NCBI GenBank assembly: GCA_016783125.1
Contig: JADHXE010000007.1
Location: 1-37,191, forward strand
From: Anaerolineales bacterium
Lineage (GTDB): Bacteria; Chloroflexota; Anaerolineae; Anaerolineales; UBA11858
Length of the DNA: 37,191 bases
Direction: 5' to 3'
Shown here piece by piece: positions 31,700 to 37,191 of this stretch (positions are counted from its first letter, which is position 1; the number at the start of each line of letters is the position of its first letter). Below the pieces are notes generated by a model. That model did no database searches. It was not told the origin of the DNA and worked only from the letters and a program-made list of their open reading frames with translations. The translations under genes and the position numbers were made by a program.

Positions 31700-31775
31700 C
31701 AATCGATTCGTATTTCGTGTTGTGTATTTCGTAAACCTGTACGCAATACGAAATACGAAACACGGGATACGATTT
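31700..31775. repeat. Inverted repeat of cgtatttcg words after the formate dehydrogenase gene
   Basis: AATCGATTCGTATTTCGTG (from 31701) pairs imperfectly with CACGGGATACGATTT (to about 31775). It forms a hairpin directly between the formate dehydrogenase stop codon and the NuoE gene. It may act as a processing or partial termination signal in the operon. Confidence 0.7.
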
Positions 31776-34617
31776 AATTTGCTACTTCAACTTTAACCGC
31801 GCACACTTTGTATTCCGGGATTTTAGCAATAGGGTCTAATGCTGCGATGGTTAATTCGTTGGCAGAGGCCTCCGGAAAATGGAAGTTGGCATATACCATA
31901 CCAGGGGGTACCCGGTCAGTGATCAGGGCCTTGGCCTCGATGCTGCCGCGCCGGGATGAGACACGTACACGTTTGTTGCCGTTTAATCCCAGCTTGGCGG
32001 CATCGTCCTCATTAACTTCGATCAGCGCCTGTGGGTAAATTTCTAGCAGGCCCTTCGAGCGACGGGTCATTTGCCCGCCGTGCCAATGGAACAGTACTCG
32101 CCCGGTGCTGAGGATTATGGGATATTCGTCATCGGGCAGCTCGGCGGGCGGGACGTGCTCAATGGGGTGGAATTTACCCAGGCCGCGGGCGAATTGGCCC
32201 ACGTGCAAAATCGGCGTGCCGGGATGATTCTTATCTTTGACCGGCCACTGGAGGGTCTCGCCGTTCTCCATCCGTTCGTAGCGAACTCCAGCATAGCTGG
32301 GTGTGAGGGCCGCGATCTCAGCCATGATCTGGGCGGTGTTCTCGTATTCCCAGCCGCTGTAGGGAGCGGCTGGATCGATTTTACGAGAGTCGTCCGAGGT
32401 CTGAAGCACGCGTTTTGCCAGTTCAGCGGTAATCCACCAGTCTGGTTTGGCTTCGCCGGGCGATTCGATGGCTTTGCGCCCCATCTGGATGCGGCGCTCG
32501 GTGTTGGTGAAGGTGCCGTCTTTTTCGGCGAAACTGGCACCGGGCAGCAATACATCGGCATAGGGTGCGGTTTCGGATGGGAATATCTCCTGGAGCAGGA
32601 TAAAATCGCAAGACTCCAAACAGTGGCGAATGTGATTGGTATCCGGGTCGCTCATGATGGGATCTTCACCCAGGATGTAGAGCGCTTTGACCTTGCCTTC
32701 ACCGGCGGCAGGGATCATTTCGGTGATGCCTAATCCGACGGCGGACGAAAGACCGCCGACCGCCGTCTGTGATCCGCCGTCGGCGGTCGACAGGCCCCAG
32801 GCCTGTGCGAATTTCTCGCGCACTTCCGCACTGGTAACAGACTGATATCCGGGGTAGACGTTCGGCAGGCCGCCCAAATCGCAAGCGCCCTGAACGTTGT
32901 TCTGGCCGCGCAGGGGGTTGGTGCCGCCGCCGGGAACGCCCATATTGCCCAGCAGCATTTGCAGGTTGGCCAAGCTCATCACGTTATGCGTTCCGGTGGT
33001 GTGCTGGGTGATCCCCATCGCCCACAACACAGCAGTTGGTTTATTCTCGGCTAACAGTTCGGCGGCTTGCTGCAATTGCTCAACCGGAACCCCGGTGATC
33101 TCGGCGACCCGATCCGGGGTATATTCTTCCACCGCGGATTTGAAATCGTCGAAGCCCTCAGTGCGGGCAGCGATAAACTCTCCATCTTCCCAGCCGTTGG
33201 CCAGAATGATATTCATCAAGCCGTTCACCAGGGCGATATCAGTGCCGGGTTCATGTCGCAAGTGGATGGTAGCGAAATCGGTCAGGTCAATGCGGCGCGG
33301 GTCTGCCACGATCAGCACGGCCTCGCGCTGGCGTACCGCCTGCCGGATGCGCATCCCTATGATGGGGTGCTGCTCGGTGGTGTTAGAACCGATCACGAAG
33401 AAGGCTTTCGCATGCTCCGCAATATCATCAATCGAGTTAGTCATTGCGCCCGAACCAAAGGAAGTGGCCAGACCGGCCACGGTGCTGCTGTGTCAAAGAC
33501 GGGCACAGTGGTCTATGCTGTTCGTCCCGATCACCTGCCGGGTGAACTTGTTCATCAGGTAGTTTTCTTCGTTGGTGCATTTTGCCGAGGTCAGCACGCC
33601 GACGCTCCGAGGGTCGGATTCATCGCGGTGCTGGCGGAACTTTTGGGCGGTGATGTCGAGGGCGGTATCCCAATCGGTTTCGACCCACTCCCAGGGATCA
33701 CCGGCCACCTCTGGATGACGATCTGCGGGGCCCGGTTTGGGTTGGCTGCCCTCTAAAAGGTAGCGTCTCACTTGGGGTTGGGTCAACCGATCCGGATGAT
33801 GGACAAAATCCCAGCCAAAACGGCCTTTGACGCAGGTCCAGCCATGGTTGGAAGGTCCCTCCCAGGCTGAATCCACCTTGATGATCTCGTTATCCTTAAC
33901 TTCCAGAATGATCTGGCAACCAACTCCGCAATAAGGGCAGGTGGTCTGGATGCGCTCGACCTCCCAGGGGCGTCCTTTGCCGAGGGACATTTTCGGCCAC
34001 AAGGCCCCCGTGGGACAGACCGCCACGCAGGAGCCGCAAAACTCGCAGGGGCTGTCAGCCATGTGGCTGTCGGCGCCAAAGCCGATATAGGCACCGAAGC
34101 CGCGGTAGAACACGCTGATGGCCTCCACGCCGTTGATTTCGCGGCAGGCGCGCACACAGAGGCGGCACAAGATACATTTGTTGCGGTCGACCTGGATGAA
34201 GGGGTTAGGATCATTGATCGAGTAGTGATGTTTGGTGCCCTCGAAGCGGTCGCCTTCGACGCTGTATTCGTAAGCCAAATCTTGCAGCAGGCAATCGCCG
34301 GTGGCCTCGCAGGTCATGCAATCCAGGGGGTGGTCGGAGATGAGCAGTTCCAGGTTGAACTTACGGGAGGCTCTCACCCGCTCGGTATTGGTATGTATCA
34401 CTAATCCATCGGTGGCCGGGAAAGTGCAGGCTGGCTGCAGGGTACCCTGCTTTTCGATTTCCACCAAACAGATGCGGCAAGCACCCTCGGGGGGCAATGC
34501 CGGGTGGTCGCACAGCACCGGAATGTAGATACCGGCTTCACGGGCTACTTGCAGGACAGTCTGTCCGGTCTCACCCTGGATTTTCTTTCCGTCAACACTA
34601 ATGTTTACAGTTGCCAT
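31774..34617 (-). CDS. fdhA: Selenocysteine-containing NAD-linked formate dehydrogenase, catalytic subunit
   Basis: I read this as one 947-residue selenoprotein. The N-terminal part has a [2Fe-2S] set (Cys 36, 47, 50, 64), a His/Cys cluster (His 96, Cys 100, 103, 109) and two ferredoxin [4Fe-4S] sets (Cys 148-158 and 191-201). The molybdopterin part starts with a [4Fe-4S] motif (Cys 227, 230, 234, 262). After IDHCARL, the in-frame TGA at 33493-33495 falls at residue 375, followed by HSSTVAGLATSFGSGAMTN. Formate dehydrogenase H has Sec in the same context (CARV-U-HGPSVAGL). A hairpin with a GGTCT loop follows. The enzyme would bind a Mo- or W-bis-MGD cofactor and oxidise formate or reduce CO2, passing electrons to the NuoEF subunits. 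AAAGGAGT precedes ATG 34617. An in-frame palindrome at 32735-32788 adds about 15 residues. Confidence 0.92.
32735..32788. repeat. Palindromic element inside the formate dehydrogenase coding region
   Basis: CCGACGGCGGA (32735-32745) is the exact complement of 32773-32783, and GACCGCCGA (32751-32759) of 32780-32788. On the minus strand it encodes STADGGSQTAVGGLSSAVG between AWGL and LGITEMI, where related enzymes usually have a short loop. Its word order gacgg-ggac-gaccg matches the intergenic palindrome at 6495-6553. Confidence 0.8.
33464..33495 (-). promoter_or_regulatory. UGA selenocysteine codon with bacterial SECIS hairpin
   Basis: On the minus strand the TGA is at 33495-33493. Eighteen bases intervene before the GGTCT loop, and the stem GTGGCC/GGCCAC (33480-33475 and 33469-33464) is perfect over 6 bp. 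E. coli fdhF has the same spacing from TGA to its GGTCT loop and a similar apical stem. This is the expected SelB-binding structure. Confidence 0.9.
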
Positions 34618-34635
34618 TGCTGGGTTGACTCCTTT

Positions 34636-36549
34636 CTACGCTGTTTCCAACGGGACAATCTCATGTTTGCGCTTGATCAGGATCGCGCCGAGTTTGCAGA
34701 CCTGGTAGCAGGCTCCGCATTGGATGCACATGGACTGATCGATGACGTGGGGCTGTTTTTTCTCGCCGGTGATGGCGTCTGATGTGCAGGCTTTGACGCA
34801 CAGGCCGCAGCCGGGGCAAAGCTCGGCTTCGATCTCGTAAGTGAACATGCCCGCGCAAACACCCGCCGAACAGAAATTCTCTTTGATATGGGCTTCGTAC
34901 TCCTCGCGGAAGAAACGCAGGGAGGCTATCACCGGGCCGGGGGTGAGCTGACCGAGCGCACAGAGTGAGCCTTCGCTCATATATTCGGAGATGTATTCGA
35001 TCTCGTCCAGGTCTTCCAGCGTCCCCTCGCCGTTGGTGATGCGGGTCAGCACTTCCAATAGCCTTTGTCCGCCGATCCGGCAAGGGACGCATTTCCCGCA
35101 GGATTCTGCCGAGGCGAAGGTCAGGAAGTAACGGGCAAATTCGACCATGCAGGTATCCTGATCAACGACGATCATTCCGCCGGACCCCATGGTTGCTCCC
35201 GCTTCCGTGAGGGAATCGAAATCAACAGGGGTATCCAATGCATCGACAGGCAGGCACCCACCCAGGGGGCCACCAGTCTGCACCGCTTTGAATTGTTTTT
35301 TCTTGGGGATGCCGCCACCCACATCGTAAATGATCTCGCGCAGGGTAATACCCATCGGTACTTCGATCAAACCGGTGTTTTCGATGTTACCGGTTAAGGC
35401 GAATACCGCCGTCCCGGTAGAGCGGGGCGTACCAATACTGCTGAACCAGTCTGCACCCTTGAGCATGATCTGGGGTGTGATGGCATAGGATTTAACGTTG
35501 TTGACATTGGATGGTTTTCCCCACAGCCCTGAAACCGCCGGGTAGGGCGGGCGCGGGCGCGGCTCGCCGCGCTTGCCCTCGATGGAGGCAATCAAAGCGG
35601 TCTCTTCGCCGCAAACGAAAGCCCCTGCACCTTCTTTGACCTTCAATTCGAAGGAAAAATCCGAACCCAGGATATTCTCACCAAGCAGGCCGTATTCGTG
35701 GGCCTGGGCGATGGCTTTCTTCAGGCGTTCGATTGCCAGGGGGTATTCGGCCCGGCAATAGATGTAACCTTCCGGCGCGCCGATGGCGTATGCGGCGATA
35801 GCCATCCCCTCGATGACAGCATGGGGATCGCCTTCTAAAATGGAGCGGTCCATAAAGGCTCCGGGATCGCCCTCATCGGCATTACAGATGACGTATTTAG
35901 GGTAACCGCGTGCCCTCATGCAAAATTCCCACTTGACGCCGGTCAGGAACCCGGCCCCGCCGCGCCCGCGCAGCCCGGAGTCTTTCATCTCGTCGATAAC
36001 ATCCTCGTTATCCATTTCGTTGACGATTTTTGCCAGGGCGCGGTAGCCATCCACAGCGATATATTCGTCGATGCTTTCCGGGTCGATCATGCCGCAGTTG
36101 CGCAAAGCAATACGCACTTGTTTGCGGTAGAAAGGGTGTTCATCGTAGGTGGTCAGGCCATCTTCGGCGGAACCCGTTCCATTGGTCAATTGGGCAAAAG
36201 CCCATTTTTTGATAATCTGCTCTTTGACCAGATGCTCGTCAATGATGCACGGCACCATTTTGGGGGTGACTTTGGCATAAGTCACGCGCGGCTTGCCGGG
36301 AAGTTGAATATCCACCAATGGCTCATTGGCACAGGTTCCAATGCAGCCCACACTCACGATCTCGGTATCCAGGTTGCGGGCCGCTAATTCGGTACGCACG
36401 GCTTCGGCAACATCCGATGCTCCGGCGGCGATGCCGCAGGTTCCCATACCAATAAAGATCGTTGCACCAGAGATTGTCTTTTCTTTTAATTTCGCTTTTG
36501 CTGAGGTGCGTAGGTGGGCCAGGTCTTCTCTGTTCTTCAACACGGGCAT
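34636..36549 (-). CDS. HydB/HylB-type NuoF flavoprotein with terminal Fe-S domains
   Basis: This 637-residue subunit has three parts. Residues 1-120 are a thioredoxin-like ferredoxin domain (MGTCGIAAGA at about 35-44 and CIGTCANEPL at about 69-78); only three of the usual four Cys ligands are obvious. About 150-560 is the NuoF core (RGRGGAGFLTGVKWEFC, CNADEGDPGAFMDRS, GAGAFVCGEETALIASIEG, ESCGKCVPCRIGG) for FMN, NAD(P)H and a [4Fe-4S] cluster. About 575-637 holds two ferredoxin-type [4Fe-4S] motifs (CPGCGLCVKAC and CIQCGACYQVC). This architecture is typical of bifurcating [FeFe]-hydrogenase HydB and formate dehydrogenase HylB. AAGGAG precedes ATG 36549, 16 bases after the NuoE stop. Confidence 0.93.
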   Translation of the reverse strand: MPVLKNREDLAHLRTSAKAKLKEKTISGATIFIGMGTCGIAAGASDVAEAVRTELAARNLDTEIVSVGCIGTCANEPLVDIQLPGKPRVTYAKVTPKMVPCIIDEHLVKEQIIKKWAFAQLTNGTGSAEDGLTTYDEHPFYRKQVRIALRNCGMIDPESIDEYIAVDGYRALAKIVNEMDNEDVIDEMKDSGLRGRGGAGFLTGVKWEFCMRARGYPKYVICNADEGDPGAFMDRSILEGDPHAVIEGMAIAAYAIGAPEGYIYCRAEYPLAIERLKKAIAQAHEYGLLGENILGSDFSFELKVKEGAGAFVCGEETALIASIEGKRGEPRPRPPYPAVSGLWGKPSNVNNVKSYAITPQIMLKGADWFSSIGTPRSTGTAVFALTGNIENTGLIEVPMGITLREIIYDVGGGIPKKKQFKAVQTGGPLGGCLPVDALDTPVDFDSLTEAGATMGSGGMIVVDQDTCMVEFARYFLTFASAESCGKCVPCRIGGQRLLEVLTRITNGEGTLEDLDEIEYISEYMSEGSLCALGQLTPGPVIASLRFFREEYEAHIKENFCSAGVCAGMFTYEIEAELCPGCGLCVKACTSDAITGEKKQPHVIDQSMCIQCGACYQVCKLGAILIKRKHEIVPLETA

Positions 36550-36565
36550 AAAGTCTCTCCTTCAC

Positions 36566-37033
36566 CTACTCAAGTTCGTGCAGATACTCAACCAGGGTAT
36601 CCGTATCGGTCTGGCCGTAGACCTGATCGTCGACCACCGCAATGGGGGCCAATCCGCATGATCCTAGACAATAAACAATTTCTAATGTGTACTTATAATC
36701 TGGGTCACTGCCTCCGGGTTTTATGCCAAAAGCATCTCCGACACCATCGACGATTTTTGGCGCGCCGCGCACATGGCAGGCCGTTCCGTCGCAGATACGC
36801 ACAATGTGGCGGCCGCGGCGCTCCAAATTGAATTGGGCATAAAAGGTAACAACCCCATATAACTGACTCAGAGGAATCCGGGTCTTCTTGGAAATAGCCG
36901 TCACGACTTCCTTAGGGAGATAGCCGTAAGCATCCTGGGCGCGCTGTAAAATGGGGATGACAGCCCCCTTTTGAGTTTTGAATTCATCAAGGATTGGGTC
37001 GAGTAGTGCCAGATCTATGGGTGCATCGCTCAT
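36566..37033 (-). CDS. NuoE/HydC-like [2Fe-2S] subunit, first copy
   Basis: This 155-residue thioredoxin-fold protein carries a [2Fe-2S] cluster with CDGTACHVRG and YCLGSCG motifs. A helical N-terminal region (ILQRAQDAYGYLP) is typical of NuoE. It is the first gene of the formate dehydrogenase cluster and is followed by the HydB-type NuoF. The start is ATG 37033 with AAGGAG 7 bases upstream; a TTG six codons earlier overlaps that ribosome binding site. A consensus promoter lies 30-58 bases upstream. Confidence 0.93.
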   Translation of the reverse strand: MSDAPIDLALLDPILDEFKTQKGAVIPILQRAQDAYGYLPKEVVTAISKKTRIPLSQLYGVVTFYAQFNLERRGRHIVRICDGTACHVRGAPKIVDGVGDAFGIKPGGSDPDYKYTLEIVYCLGSCGLAPIAVVDDQVYGQTDTDTLVEYLHELE

Positions 37034-37062
37034 AAATTGCTCCTTTGTCAAACATAACGAAA

Positions 37063-37091
37063 AGTATAAGCATGCAAAGTTTGAATGTCAA
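37063..37091 (-). promoter_or_regulatory. Consensus sigma70 promoter of the formate dehydrogenase operon
   Basis: On the minus strand the -35 is TTGACA (37091-37086), the spacer is exactly 17 bases and the -10 is TATACT (37068-37063). Transcription should begin near 37056, leaving a leader of about 23 bases before the NuoE ATG. There is no obvious sigma54 or FNR-like site in the remaining 100 bases. Confidence 0.75.
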
Positions 37092-37143
37092 ATATCATAT
37101 GTCATGCATCCAGTTGAGTTTATACAGTCATTTGGAATTACAG

Positions 37144-37191
37144 TATGACTTACGTACTGGCGATGGAAAAAGTCCGAAAATAAGGGGTGTG
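37144..37191. repeat. 48-bp repeat, right copy, inverted relative to the left window end
   Basis: This is the reverse-complement partner of 13-60, with three transitions as differences. It reaches the very last base of the window, so its full length cannot be seen. It lies upstream of the formate dehydrogenase promoter. Confidence 0.8.

Noticed and set aside
32071-33756. Plus-strand open frames of about 220 residues over the formate dehydrogenase gene
   Set aside because: These are shadows of a GC-rich, strongly conserved coding region on the minus strand; they have no recognisable motifs.
31774-34617. Formate dehydrogenase as two genes or a frameshifted pseudogene
   Set aside because: The frame is unchanged across the TGA, the TGA is at the known Sec site, and a SECIS-like hairpin follows. 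The apparent GTG start at 33480 lies inside the SECIS stem and has no ribosome binding site.

Overview
The window reads as a gene-dense piece of a chromosome from a free-living anaerobic or facultative bacterium. The gene mix (Complex-I-like formate dehydrogenase, non-pyrrolysine MttB, class III aminotransferase fusion, paired isoprenylcysteine-methyltransferase-like proteins) and the many long intergenic inverted repeats suggest Chloroflexota, class Anaerolineae. That assignment is by impression; no rRNA or marker gene is present. I found no tRNA, rRNA, CRISPR array, transposase or phage gene.

Left part (73-4583, + strand): a MacAB-like exporter made of a tandemly duplicated FtsX-type permease, a membrane fusion protein and an ABC ATPase, followed by a small sulfotransferase-like P-loop protein (4755-5357). 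Metal block (5454-12470, +): a membrane-anchored DtxR/FeoA fusion, FeoB split into separate G-domain and membrane-domain genes, a Zn/Cd/Pb-type P1B ATPase and a VIT1/CCC1 transporter. Together these look like ferrous iron uptake, metal efflux and iron/manganese handling.

Middle (12499-19555, +): a HEAT/AlkD-like protein and an SplB-like radical SAM protein; a tight cluster of ICMT-like methyltransferase, class I methyltransferase, second ICMT-like methyltransferase and an ATC-hydrolase-like protein; a divergent PRPP synthetase; and a hemolysin III family protein. Then come a 1024-residue kinase-M23-aminotransferase fusion (19892-22966, +), a convergent MttB-family methyltransferase (-), and a short-chain dehydrogenase (+).

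Right part (25954-37033, - strand): an apparent formate dehydrogenase operon read right to left from a consensus sigma70 promoter at 37063-37091. Order: NuoE, HydB-type NuoF, selenocysteine formate dehydrogenase catalytic subunit, second NuoE, Complex-I-type NuoF, then a receiver protein, a membrane sensor kinase and a receiver-kinase hybrid. The catalytic subunit is interrupted by an in-frame TGA at 33493-33495, at the usual selenocysteine position, followed by a hairpin with a GGTCT loop. It is therefore called as one 947-residue selenoprotein, not as two ORFs or a pseudogene.

Most longer intergenic gaps hold a long imperfect inverted repeat, usually built from short reiterated words such as cacgaa/ttcgtg. 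Two such palindromes lie in frame inside coding regions (the P-type ATPase and the formate dehydrogenase), and two more overlap the 3' ends of genes. The window's two ends carry inverted copies of one 48-bp repeat.
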